A DNA stretch of 64,000 nucleotides. Origin: Selenomonas ruminantium AC2024. GTDB lineage: Bacteria; Bacillota; Negativicutes; Selenomonadales; Selenomonadaceae. This document shows positions 50,654-59,396 of this stretch, piece by piece; the stretch's first letter is position 1, and every line of letters starts with the position of its first letter. A program made the translations under genes and the position numbers. Under the pieces are notes generated by a model, which had not been told where the DNA came from, ran no database searches, and was given only the letters and a program-made list of their open reading frames with translations. The stretch is taken from contig NZ_JIAC01000001.1 of assembly GCF_000687995.1 (NCBI RefSeq), positions 1,116,001 to 1,180,000 of the forward strand. The letters are read 5' to 3'.

Positions 50654-52759
50654 ATGAATCTGCGTGAGCGAACCACAGCAATCTTAAAAATTTTGACGGA
50701 AGGGGAAAATCCTTTCCAGAGTGCAGGCGAGCTGGCCGAAAGGCTGGGTGTCAGCACGAAAACCGTATCAAGAGAACTGCCAGCCGTGGCAGAGGCGCTA
50801 AAGCCTTATGGACTTGACCTTTCCCGCAAAAAAGGGGCGGGCTTTTCCATAGACGGCGGTGCCGAAGCGATGGCTTCGCTCAAGGAATTTCTGGGGCAGG
50901 TGAATGATAAGACTTTTACTCCGGAGGAGCGGCGGTCGATTATCGTCAGCCAGCTGCTTCCCAATCAAGAGCCGGTAAAACTCTTTACTCTTGCATCGCT
51001 CTTAGGCGTAACCGATGGCACCATCAGCAAGGATTTGGACAGGCTGGAAAGCTGGTTTAAGGGACATGGGCTGAAACTTGTCCGAAAACCCGGTCTGGGT
51101 GTCTATATCGAAGGTAAGGAAGCAAGTATCCGGCAGGCAATCGTAGCGTATATTTATGAAAATGTAGGTGAGCAGGAGCTGTTGTCGCTTGTGCAGGCCA
51201 ATCTGGCCGAGGATGGACAGGCAGTGAGCATGGCTTCCTCCCACCTGCTGGATTTAGTCGATAAAGAAATCATTCAGCGTTTGGAACGCTTAATCCGGCA
51301 AACGGAAAAATCGTTGGATGGGCGGCTGTCCGACCAGGCCTTTGTGGGGCTGCTGGTGCATTTGGCATTGGCAGTACAGAGGATTCGGCGCCATGAACCC
51401 ATCAAACTGGCACCTGAGGTGCTGGCGGATTTACAGTCGAAACCTGAGTTTAAGCTGGCGGCAGATTTGGGCGCAAAAATCGCTAACGAATTTGCCATCA
51501 CGATAAACGAGGCGGAGACAGGCTATATCGCCATGCATATCTTAGGCGCCCGCAGCCGCTACCAGCCACAGGGTATGCCGGCGTCACTGGATAACTTTCA
51601 TCTGGTGCGCATGGCTAAAGCCGTGATGGGGGCGGCGGAAAAAATCAGTGGTCAGAAATTATATCGCAATTCGGCACTGCTGACGGGGCTGGTCAATCAT
51701 TTGGGGCCGTCCATCAGCAGGTTAAAAATGGGGATGCCGATACGCAATCCGCTGCTCGGGGAGATGAACAGCAATTATCCGGAGCTTATGCAGCTGGCGG
51801 CAGCCAGTGTCAAGGATATCGAAGGGGAACTGGAAATCGTTTTTCCCGAGGAGGAAATCGCCTATATTGCCATGCATCTGGGCGCGGCGCTCAACGACAA
51901 TCAGACGCTCAAGAAATTGCAGCGCCGTGTGATTGTGGCGTGTCCCACGGGGATGGGCACGAGCCGTCTTTTGGCAAGCCGCCTGCGCCAGCAGTATGAC
52001 AATATTATCGTTCACGATATGGTTTCCACTATGCAGCTTACCCCCGCTTACTTTCGTGAGCACGAGGCTGATTTTATCATCGCGACGGTGCCGATACCGC
52101 ATGTACCGCTGCCGGTGGTGGTCGTAAGTGCCCTGCTCACACCTGCCGACCAGGAAAAAATTGACGGCCTGCTCGACAAGCAGCTGCCCGCCGAACGGGC
52201 AGAGGTTCCAGCAGCCGCCGCCAAGCCGGATTTTGTAAGCGCCCTTAAAATCATGGGCGCTTACGAACAGGCAATCCTGACACTTATCGAGGGCTTTTTC
52301 TTCGCGGAGGATGCAAAGTCCATGACGGTGCAGGAAATTTCCCAGCTGGCTGGCAGGCTCATAAGCGCGGATAAGCAGGTAGCGGAGAACGTGGCCAAGG
52401 AACTTTTAGCCAGGGAAGACAAGGGCAGCACAGCAGTCAGCGGCAATCATATGATTCTGCTGCACTGCCGCAGCAGCTATGTACAGGAAATTCATTTTGG
52501 CATTGTCCATGTCGGTGACTTTTTCTTCTATCCCGCTGAACCTACAGAGAAAATCCGTACGGCGGCGGTGATGGTGGCACCGAAGGAATGCAGTCAGTAT
52601 GAACTGGAAACAATAGGTTATATATCCGCCATTCTACTCGAACGGTGGGGCTTTATCGAAGTGTTGCATGAAGGGGATAAGCGGCTTATCCATGATGAGT
52701 TAATCCGCATTTTCCGCCAGTTTCATGCCAAGAAATACAAGGAATTGATGGAGGGATAA
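50654..52759 (+). CDS. mtlR: BglG/MtlR-family PTS-regulated transcriptional activator
   Basis: A 701-residue multidomain regulator. Two N-terminal HTH domains (NPFQSAGELAERLGVSTKTV near 20-40 and FTLASLLGVTDGTISKDL) are followed by two PRD domains with phosphorylatable His (VGLLVHLALAVQRI, GYIAMHILGA, TGLVNHLGPSI, AYIAMHLGAAL), an EIIB-like domain (VIVACPTGMGTSRLLASRL) and a C-terminal EIIA-like domain (VQEIHFGIVHVG). It likely activates the mannitol genes when mannitol is transported and HPr phosphorylates the PRDs. GTG 50648 is an alternative start; AGGAGG lies at 50638-50643. Confidence 0.92.
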   Translation: MNLRERTTAILKILTEGENPFQSAGELAERLGVSTKTVSRELPAVAEALKPYGLDLSRKKGAGFSIDGGAEAMASLKEFLGQVNDKTFTPEERRSIIVSQLLPNQEPVKLFTLASLLGVTDGTISKDLDRLESWFKGHGLKLVRKPGLGVYIEGKEASIRQAIVAYIYENVGEQELLSLVQANLAEDGQAVSMASSHLLDLVDKEIIQRLERLIRQTEKSLDGRLSDQAFVGLLVHLALAVQRIRRHEPIKLAPEVLADLQSKPEFKLAADLGAKIANEFAITINEAETGYIAMHILGARSRYQPQGMPASLDNFHLVRMAKAVMGAAEKISGQKLYRNSALLTGLVNHLGPSISRLKMGMPIRNPLLGEMNSNYPELMQLAAASVKDIEGELEIVFPEEEIAYIAMHLGAALNDNQTLKKLQRRVIVACPTGMGTSRLLASRLRQQYDNIIVHDMVSTMQLTPAYFREHEADFIIATVPIPHVPLPVVVVSALLTPADQEKIDGLLDKQLPAERAEVPAAAAKPDFVSALKIMGAYEQAILTLIEGFFFAEDAKSMTVQEISQLAGRLISADKQVAENVAKELLAREDKGSTAVSGNHMILLHCRSSYVQEIHFGIVHVGDFFFYPAEPTEKIRTAAVMVAPKECSQYELETIGYISAILLERWGFIEVLHEGDKRLIHDELIRIFRQFHAKKYKELMEG

Positions 52760-52762
52760 TCC

Positions 52763-54661
52763 ATGAGTACAGCGACGAGTTCTGCACAGAGCTTGGGTTT
52801 TCAGGAAGCAATGCAGAAATTTGGCCGGTTTTTGTCCGGTATGGTTTTGCCGAACATTGGGGCATTTATCGCCTGGGGCTTTTTGACGGCGCTCTTTATT
52901 CCCACGGGCTGGCTGCCCAATGAATACTTAGCGCAGGTGGGCGGCCCCATGAGCAAATGGCTCATTCCCCTGCTCTTAGGTTATAGCGGCGGTGCGGCTG
53001 TTTACAAACATCGCGGCGGCGTGGTCGGTACCATTGCTACGGCGGGTGTTATCGCCGGTGCCGATATTCCCATGTTCCTGGGCGCCATGATTATGGGCCC
53101 GCTGGCTGGCTACCTGATGAAGAAATTCGATGCCGCCATCGAGGACAAGATTCCCACGGGCTTTGAAATGCTCGTCAATAACTTCTCGGCAGGTATCTTA
53201 GGCGGTGTTTTGGCCGTGCTCGCTTTTGTCGGCGTTGGCCCCGTGGTGCTGGCTGCTAATGGCGTGCTGCGCTCTGGCGTGGAAGGCATTGTGGCAGCAG
53301 GTCTTTTACCGCTGGCATCTGTTATCATCGAACCAGCGAAGATACTCTTCCTCAACAACGCCATCAACCATGGCGTGCTCTCGCCGCTGGGCATTCAGCA
53401 GGCCGAAGAATTTGGTAAGTCCATGTTCTTCCTGCTCGAAGCAAACCCCGGCCCCGGCCTTGGCGTACTGCTGGCTTACTGGTTCTTTGGCAAAGGCATG
53501 GCTAAAGATTCCACTCCCGGTGCGATGATTATTCACCTCTTGGGTGGTATCCATGAAATTTACTTCCCCTATGTCCTCATGAAGCCGGTACTCCTGATTG
53601 CCGTTATCGCTGGTGGTATGGCTGGTGTAGCAACGCTGCAGCTCTTAGGCGGCGGCCTTATCGCTCCGTCCTCTCCGGGTTCCATTATCGCGGTGCTCGC
53701 CATGACCCCGAAAGGCGCTTTCATCGCCAACATGGCAGACTTCCTCGTAGCCACGGTGGTTTCCTGTGCCGTAGCATCGGTATTCATTAAAGTTTCCGCT
53801 AGCGAGGAAAGCGGCGAATCCCTCGAAGAAGCAAAAGCAGCTATGCAGGAACGCAAACAGCGCGGTCAGGTCACTGTAAGTGCTGTACGCATCAGCGGCA
53901 GCGAACTGGAACGCATCGTTTATGCTTGTGATGCCGGCATGGGCTCCAGCGCCCTCGGTGCTGCCAGCCTGCGCAAGAAACTGCGCAATGCAGGTTACAC
54001 GCATATCTCTGTAACCAACGCCGCCATTGGCAATATCCCCAAGGATGCGCAGATTGTTGTCACCCATGAAAAACTGGCACAGCGTGCTATGGAAGATTCC
54101 CCGCAGGCTGAACATATCCTCGTGCGCAATTTCACGCAGAATGATGTGTTTGAGCAGATTATCGCCCGCCTTTCCGAAAACAAGATGGATGGCGTAATGG
54201 CTGCCGGTCAGTCCGGTTCCCGCGAAAAACACGTTTTGGACCTCACGAATATCCAGCTCGGCCTTAAAAGTGTGAGCAAGGAAGAAGCCATCACCGCCGC
54301 CGGTAAAGCTCTGGTTAAAGCAGGTTTTGTGGATGAAGGTTACATCGAAGGCATGCTCAAACGCGAAGCCGATATCAGCACCTATGTGGGCAAAGGCATT
54401 GCCATTCCCCATGGCGAAGCCGCTGTCAAAGATACCATCCGTCAGTCTGGCATCGTGGTGCTCCAGTACCCCGAAGGCATCAAGTTCGGCAACGACACCG
54501 CCCATATCCTCGTGGGCATTGCCGGCAAAGACAACGACCATCTCTCCATCCTCGCCAACATCGCCGCAACGATGGATGAATGCAGTGACGAGGAATTGGA
54601 AAAACTCTACAACACCAAAGACGCCAACGTGCTCTATGAACGTTTCGCATTGGCAAACTAA
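52763..54661 (+). CDS. mtlA: Mannitol PTS transporter, EIICBA
   Basis: A 632-residue inner-membrane sugar phosphotransferase carrying C, B and A domains in one chain, as in enterobacterial MtlA. EIIC has MQKFGRFLSGMVLPNIGAFI and the substrate motif LLGGIHEIYFPYVLMKP. EIIB has the phosphocysteine in VYACDAGMGSSALGAASLRK near residue 395. EIIA has the active His in GKGIAIPHGEA near residue 553. It takes up mannitol as mannitol-1-phosphate, using PEP through HPr. It starts 3 bases after the activator gene. Confidence 0.96.
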   Translation: MSTATSSAQSLGFQEAMQKFGRFLSGMVLPNIGAFIAWGFLTALFIPTGWLPNEYLAQVGGPMSKWLIPLLLGYSGGAAVYKHRGGVVGTIATAGVIAGADIPMFLGAMIMGPLAGYLMKKFDAAIEDKIPTGFEMLVNNFSAGILGGVLAVLAFVGVGPVVLAANGVLRSGVEGIVAAGLLPLASVIIEPAKILFLNNAINHGVLSPLGIQQAEEFGKSMFFLLEANPGPGLGVLLAYWFFGKGMAKDSTPGAMIIHLLGGIHEIYFPYVLMKPVLLIAVIAGGMAGVATLQLLGGGLIAPSSPGSIIAVLAMTPKGAFIANMADFLVATVVSCAVASVFIKVSASEESGESLEEAKAAMQERKQRGQVTVSAVRISGSELERIVYACDAGMGSSALGAASLRKKLRNAGYTHISVTNAAIGNIPKDAQIVVTHEKLAQRAMEDSPQAEHILVRNFTQNDVFEQIIARLSENKMDGVMAAGQSGSREKHVLDLTNIQLGLKSVSKEEAITAAGKALVKAGFVDEGYIEGMLKREADISTYVGKGIAIPHGEAAVKDTIRQSGIVVLQYPEGIKFGNDTAHILVGIAGKDNDHLSILANIAATMDECSDEELEKLYNTKDANVLYERFALAN

Positions 54662-54680
54662 TCAAATCTGAATAGTACAT

Positions 54681-54728
54681 GTCCCTTTTCCGCGCAGGCG
54701 TATACCCTGCGGAAAAGGGACTATTTTA
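54681..54728 (+). terminator. Hairpin between mtlA and mtlD
   Basis: GTCCCTTTTCC with GCAGG pairs with CCTGC and GGAAAAGGGAC, followed by TATTTTATT. It probably lowers mtlD expression relative to mtlA, since mtlD has no obvious own promoter. Confidence 0.8.
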
Positions 54729-54753
54729 TTGATAAATTTTGGAGGTAATGAAA

Positions 54754-55899
54754 ATGAAAAAGGCAATCCATTTCGGTGCAGGCAATATCGGCAGAGGCTT
54801 TATCGGAGAACTCCTGGTGCGCTCCGGCTACGAAGTGACGTTCGTGGACGTCAATGCAGAACTTGTCGATTTAATCAATGAGCGCCGCGCTTACGATATT
54901 AAAATCGTCGGGGATAAGCCCGAAATCATTCATGTGGAACATGTGCGCGCCATCAACAGCGCCGCCCATCCCGAAGAACTCATCAGGGCCATTTGCGAAG
55001 CCGATATCATCACGACGGCTATCGGCCCGAATATCCTGAAATTCATTGCGCCAAATCTGGCGGCAGGCCTTGCAGAACGCGTGAAGGTGAATCAGCAGCC
55101 CTTGAACGTCATCGCCTGTGAAAACATGGTGGGCGGCTCCACGGTGCTCAAAGGTTTTGTCGAAGAAAACCTGCCGGAAGAAGCCAAAGAAGACGTGGCT
55201 AAATATATCGGCTTCCCCGATGCCGCTGTGGACAGAATAGTACCCCTGCAGAAAAATGACGACCCCCTGCTCGTGCAGGTTGAACCCTATGCCGAATGGG
55301 ATGCCAATGTGACGCAGGCCAAAGGCGAACCGCCGCAGATTGAGGGCCTGACCTGGGTGGAAAACCTCGAAGCCTATATCGAGCGCAAACTCTTTACCGT
55401 AAACACCGGTCATGCCTCCATTGCGTACCTTGCTTATCGCAAAGGCATCAAGGATATTTACAGCGCCATGCAGGATAAAAACATCGTGGATATGGCGCGC
55501 AAGGTTTGGCAGGAAACCGGTGACTTGCTCGTGCGTAAGTTTGGCTTTGACCCCAAAAAGCACGAAGAATACGTTAAGACCACCGAAAACCGATTCCGCA
55601 ACCCGCATCTTAGCGATGAAGTGACAAGAGTAGCCCGCGGCCCCAAACGCAAACTTGGCGCAAAGGATAGACTGGTAAGCCCCGCCACCCAGCTTTTGGC
55701 ACAGGGCCAGAAACCCTCGGCGCTGGCCACCGTAATCGGAGCTGCCTTCCACTTCGACTATGACGGCGATAAAGAAGCGCAGGAAGTGCAGGGCGCTATT
55801 CAGGAAAAAGGCCTGCATAAGGCAATCCTGAACTATACCCAAATCCCCGAAGAATCCGAACTCTTCCGCATGGTGGAGAATAAGACGGCGGGATTCTGA
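54754..55899 (+). CDS. mtlD: Mannitol-1-phosphate 5-dehydrogenase
   Basis: A 381-residue NAD-dependent enzyme converting mannitol-1-phosphate to fructose-6-phosphate. It begins MKKAIHFGAGNIGRGFIGEL (Rossmann GxGxxGRG) and has VNTGHASIAYLAYRKG, with the catalytic region of the polyol dehydrogenases, and ACENMVGGSTVLK. GGAGG is 8 bases before ATG 54754. With mtlR and mtlA it completes mannitol use. Confidence 0.96.
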   Translation: MKKAIHFGAGNIGRGFIGELLVRSGYEVTFVDVNAELVDLINERRAYDIKIVGDKPEIIHVEHVRAINSAAHPEELIRAICEADIITTAIGPNILKFIAPNLAAGLAERVKVNQQPLNVIACENMVGGSTVLKGFVEENLPEEAKEDVAKYIGFPDAAVDRIVPLQKNDDPLLVQVEPYAEWDANVTQAKGEPPQIEGLTWVENLEAYIERKLFTVNTGHASIAYLAYRKGIKDIYSAMQDKNIVDMARKVWQETGDLLVRKFGFDPKKHEEYVKTTENRFRNPHLSDEVTRVARGPKRKLGAKDRLVSPATQLLAQGQKPSALATVIGAAFHFDYDGDKEAQEVQGAIQEKGLHKAILNYTQIPEESELFRMVENKTAGF

Positions 55900-55921
55900 T
55901 AATTTCAGACCCAAATAATCG

Positions 55922-56004
55922 GCTTGACATGTCAATTTTGACAAGTCAAAAGAAAGCGTGTATCTGACAAGTCAATTTGACAGTCAGATACACGCTTTCT
56001 TTGT
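55922..56004. terminator. Complex bidirectional terminator with TTGAC/GTCAA palindromes
   Basis: A 20-bp perfect stem, AAAGAAAGCGTGTATCTGAC (55949-55968) with 55983-56002, follows a TTGACATGTCAA...TTGACAAGTCAA double palindrome (55924-55947). It lies between the convergent mtlD and cNMP-domain genes. Confidence 0.85.
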
Positions 56005-56009
56005 GATAT

Positions 56010-58130
56010 TTAGAGCTTCAAATATTCGGCCTCAATCTGTACTTCCTCGGGCAGTTCCTTTGTCTGGGTCAAAATCCTGCGGGAGAATAGTTCAAGGGTG
56101 CGGGCCCGGTCATCCCTGCCGACAAGCCAGCGTTCAATGAGTGGTTTGTACTGGGGATTAATCAGCAGTTTGTCCCGGTATGCTTGCGAGAAGGTGCAGT
56201 ATTTGAACAGGATTTCCCGGGAAACTTTGTTGAGGCGGGGCAGGCCTTCGGATTCCGCCTTGAGGAACATTTCGTATTCGGAGGCAAAGACATTGCTGTA
56301 GCTGTTGCTGTTGCGCTTGAGGGCGGTTTTGACTTTTTCCTTCATATCGGCGGATAGGCTGGAATTTTTCTTGTAAAACTGCAGGTAGTTGCAGTATTCG
56401 GAGGTCAGGGACGGCTCGGAGATATCGCTGTAGTGTACGCCCTGAATGCGCTTGCACATTTCCCAACGGAATTGGGCACACATTTTGATAAAGGTGTCAA
56501 AGAGGTCTTCGGAATGAAGGATGGACACCACCATGTGGGCAGGCGTGGTGCGTTTGCGCCCTTCGATTTCCTGCCACATGACGCCGCGGCTGCCGTAGTT
56601 GGGCATCAGGACGATGTAGGGCAGAATTTCCTGATTGTAGTCGAAGCGATTGATTTTGAGCTGCGGATAGGTGGCGTAAGCCGGACGGTAGAAGCAGCCA
56701 AAGTCAATGCTGCGTACATGGTTGAGTTCATCGGTGGCCCGCTGGGCGGTTACGAGACAGTTTTCGAGCGGACGGCTGACCGACTGGGCGTAGAAGGCCG
56801 GGATAAAGGAGAAGATACTGCCGTAGGTCATCTTGTTGGCGCCGGTGACCATATTGTGCAGTTCAAAGGAAGCCATGGCTTTGGTATCGTCCAGCATGGC
56901 ATCGGCCTGGGCCTGTGTCAGGTTGCCTTGACGTACTTCTTCCTTGAGATGGTCGGGCCAGTCATTGTCAAATTCATCTTTGGAGGGAGGTACTTCACCG
57001 TGATAGATTTTTTTGAGCCATTTATAAGCAGGCAGGACGCGTTTGTTGGGGTCATCTTCCCAAAGTACCGCATACTTATAGAGTTCGGCGGTGTTTTCTT
57101 CTCCGGCCAGTTCTTCATCGACGAAGCCGAAGAGCAGGAACATCTTGACCTCGGCGGGAATGTCGTCGGTGGTCAGGCTCTTGAAGAACGCCGCTTCATA
57201 TATGGTATAGAAGTTCGTGGTGATGTCACCGCGCAGACGGCGCATTTCGGCCGATTTTTCTGCTTTGTCCGGGGCCTTCATAAAGGCGCGGATATCCCGG
57301 CCAAAGGCATCCCCAATATCCCGGTTGGTTTCGGCAAAGGCCAGAATGGTGGTCAGGGCGTTCTTGATTTGGGGCAGACTGCCGCTGCCGGACTCCAATG
57401 CTTCCTGACGCGCGGCATCATCGAATTTGGATTTTTGCGAGTGGTATTCCCGCATGAACTCGTCGGTATCGTTCTTTATCTGTTGAATAAACGTCTGGGA
57501 TTTATCAATTTCCTGCTGTATAATCCGCGCCATCTGGGCAGAGAGCATAATGACACCTACACAGAAATGGATGTCGGCAGGGTAGCATTCCTTGCGCAGC
57601 AGGTCATTTTTATCCAAGGCAGCACGGCAGAGCGACATTTGCCAGCTATCGAGAATATCCGGTTTTTCAGGCGGCACAAGCACGTTGATGCCCTCGAACA
57701 TTTGGGGAGGGACCATCAGCCGGGCACAGATATTCTTGTAATCGCTGTAGTTGGCTTTGGCGTCCTTACATAGCTTGCAGCCTGCTTCGTAGAGTTCGGA
57801 GAGGGTATCGGCCAGCTGATTGAGGAAATTTACACTAGCGGATACCATCACAGGAGCAATCGTAGGCGTAGCGGTGATGGCGGCTGCTAAATCGTCCTCA
57901 TCCGTGTAATCGTAGACAAAGAGGGTGCTGTCCTCGGCGGCCTGGAAGTTGTAGCGATACGTTCCACCGGCGGGATGGAAGGCGCCTAAAATCGTGCCGT
58001 TGCCAACCGGCAGGTTGATATCTGCGCCGTCACTGATGGTAAAACTGCCTTTGAGGATGATGGCTATATCATTTACGGTATCATCTTTGCGGTGGAGAAA
58101 CTGACCTTTGGCAATATCGAGTTTTCCCAT
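56010..58130 (-). CDS. Cyclic nucleotide-binding-like domain protein, function unknown
   Basis: A 706-residue protein. Residues 1-90 look like a cNMP-binding beta-roll (IAKGQFLHRKDDTVNDIAII, then LKGSFTISDG), though the phosphate-binding cassette (GNGTILGAFHPAGGTYRY) is unusual. The rest is largely helical and acidic-basic mixed, with no domain I recognise and no membrane helix or HTH at the end, so it is not a CRP/FNR regulator. Trp, Tyr and Cys are frequent in the last 300 residues. AAGGAGGCATGAAGC precedes ATG. It is divergent from the glyQS T-box. Possibly a large cytoplasmic signalling or scaffold protein. Confidence 0.75.
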   Translation of the reverse strand: MGKLDIAKGQFLHRKDDTVNDIAIILKGSFTISDGADINLPVGNGTILGAFHPAGGTYRYNFQAAEDSTLFVYDYTDEDDLAAAITATPTIAPVMVSASVNFLNQLADTLSELYEAGCKLCKDAKANYSDYKNICARLMVPPQMFEGINVLVPPEKPDILDSWQMSLCRAALDKNDLLRKECYPADIHFCVGVIMLSAQMARIIQQEIDKSQTFIQQIKNDTDEFMREYHSQKSKFDDAARQEALESGSGSLPQIKNALTTILAFAETNRDIGDAFGRDIRAFMKAPDKAEKSAEMRRLRGDITTNFYTIYEAAFFKSLTTDDIPAEVKMFLLFGFVDEELAGEENTAELYKYAVLWEDDPNKRVLPAYKWLKKIYHGEVPPSKDEFDNDWPDHLKEEVRQGNLTQAQADAMLDDTKAMASFELHNMVTGANKMTYGSIFSFIPAFYAQSVSRPLENCLVTAQRATDELNHVRSIDFGCFYRPAYATYPQLKINRFDYNQEILPYIVLMPNYGSRGVMWQEIEGRKRTTPAHMVVSILHSEDLFDTFIKMCAQFRWEMCKRIQGVHYSDISEPSLTSEYCNYLQFYKKNSSLSADMKEKVKTALKRNSNSYSNVFASEYEMFLKAESEGLPRLNKVSREILFKYCTFSQAYRDKLLINPQYKPLIERWLVGRDDRARTLELFSRRILTQTKELPEEVQIEAEYLKL

Positions 58131-58223
58131 GATGCTTCATGCCTCCTTGAAAATTCGGAAAATAATCTTGCTACCCTATAATTCGCTTTTGGTGAGTTTT
58201 TTCCTTCAAGGAAGTGCTGAGGA

Positions 58224-58252
58224 TTGACAGCTTTTCCCAAGTTTGCTAAAAT
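58224..58252 (+). promoter_or_regulatory. Promoter of glyQS
   Basis: TTGACA (58224-58229) and TAAAAT (58247-58252), spacer 17, just ahead of the T-box leader. Confidence 0.75.
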
Positions 58253-58257
58253 TGACC

Positions 58258-58470
58258 TCAGCGATGAAAAAGAGGAGTAGCGCGCACTTAGCGAGGCCGG
58301 GACGGTGCAAGCCGGTCAGAGCGTGAAGGGCACTTTGGAGCAAAAGACAAGAGAAAACTTTGAGGTGGGCTTCTATTATATAGTAGAAACCAATCAGGGT
58401 GGAACCGCGGGAATATAGAAATATAGTCTCGTCCCTGTAACGAGTGCGTTACGGGGGCGGGACTTTTTAG
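58258..58470 (+). promoter_or_regulatory. Glycine T-box leader
   Basis: A long structured leader begins near GCGATGAAAAAGAGGAGTA. The T-box sequence AGGGTGGAACCGCGG is at 58396-58410. Its TGGA bulge pairs with UCCA, the 3' end expected of uncharged tRNA-Gly. A GGC at 58329-58331 in the Stem I region is a plausible specifier codon. The terminator AGTCTCGTCCCTGTAAC (58425-58441) pairs fully, allowing G-U, with 58448-58464, then T5. Uncharged tRNA-Gly should release transcription of glyQS. Confidence 0.93.
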
Positions 58471-58514
58471 TATATGAACTGTCAGCCGTAACAGGAGAAA
58501 AAGGAGTTGTACCT

Positions 58515-59396
58515 ATGAAATTTCAGGAAATCATCCTGGCTCTGCAGAAATTCTGGTCAGAGCAGGGCTGTATCTTAGCACAGCCTTATGATGTCGAAAA
58601 AGGTGCGGGCACGATGAACCCCTCGACCTTTTTGCGTGTACTTGGCCCGGAGCCGTGGAATGTGGCTTATGTAGAGCCGTCCCGTCGTCCTGCCGATGGC
58701 CGCTATGGCGATAACCCGAACCGTCTGTATCAGCATCATCAGTTCCAGGTTATCATGAAGCCGTCCCCGGACAACATTCAGGAACTTTACCTCGAAAGCT
58801 TGGAACGCCTCGGCATTGACCCGAAACAGCACGATATCCGCTTCGTAGAGGATAACTGGGAATCTCCGACGCTCGGCGCTTGGGGCCTGGGCTGGGAAGT
58901 ATGGCTCGACGGCATGGAAATCACCCAGTTCACCTACTTCCAGCAGGTGGGCAGCCAGGACGTTAAGCCTGTCGCTTCGGAAATCACCTACGGTCTGGAA
59001 CGCCTTGCCATGTACATTCAGGGTGTCGAAAATGTTTACGACATTCAGTGGACGGATGACTACACCTACGGTGATGTATTCCATCAGAACGAGTACGAGC
59101 AGTCCGCTTATGCCTTCGACCTCTCCGACGAAAAACTGCTGTTCGAGATGTTTGACAAGTACGAAGCCGAAGCAGTGCGCGTAATCGCTGAAGGTTATGT
59201 ACATCCGGCTTATGACTATGTGCTCAAGTGCTCCCATACCTTCAACCTGCTGGATGCGCGCGGTGCTATCTCCGTGTCCCAGCGTACGGCGTTTATCGGC
59301 CGCGTGCGTAAATTGGCACGTCTCTGCGCTGAATGTTATCTGAAACAGCGTGAGGAATTAGGATACCCAATGCTGCATAGAGGGGAGAAGAAATAA
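58515..59396 (+). CDS. glyQ: Glycyl-tRNA synthetase alpha subunit
   Basis: A 293-residue catalytic subunit of the bacterial alpha2beta2 GlyRS. It begins [20 protein letters not shown] and has [40 protein letters not shown] and [20 protein letters not shown]. Ribosome site AGGAGTTGTACCT. It is controlled by the T-box leader and overlaps glyS by one base. Confidence 0.98.
   Translation: MKFQEIILALQKFWSEQGCILAQPYDVEKGAGTMNPSTFLRVLGPEPWNVAYVEPSRRPADGRYGDNPNRLYQHHQFQVIMKPSPDNIQELYLESLERLGIDPKQHDIRFVEDNWESPTLGAWGLGWEVWLDGMEITQFTYFQQVGSQDVKPVASEITYGLERLAMYIQGVENVYDIQWTDDYTYGDVFHQNEYEQSAYAFDLSDEKLLFEMFDKYEAEAVRVIAEGYVHPAYDYVLKCSHTFNLLDARGAISVSQRTAFIGRVRKLARLCAECYLKQREELGYPMLHRGEKK

Noticed and set aside
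55949-56002. 20-bp stem as a phage attachment site
   Set aside because: It has terminator features between convergent genes and no integrase or tRNA nearby.
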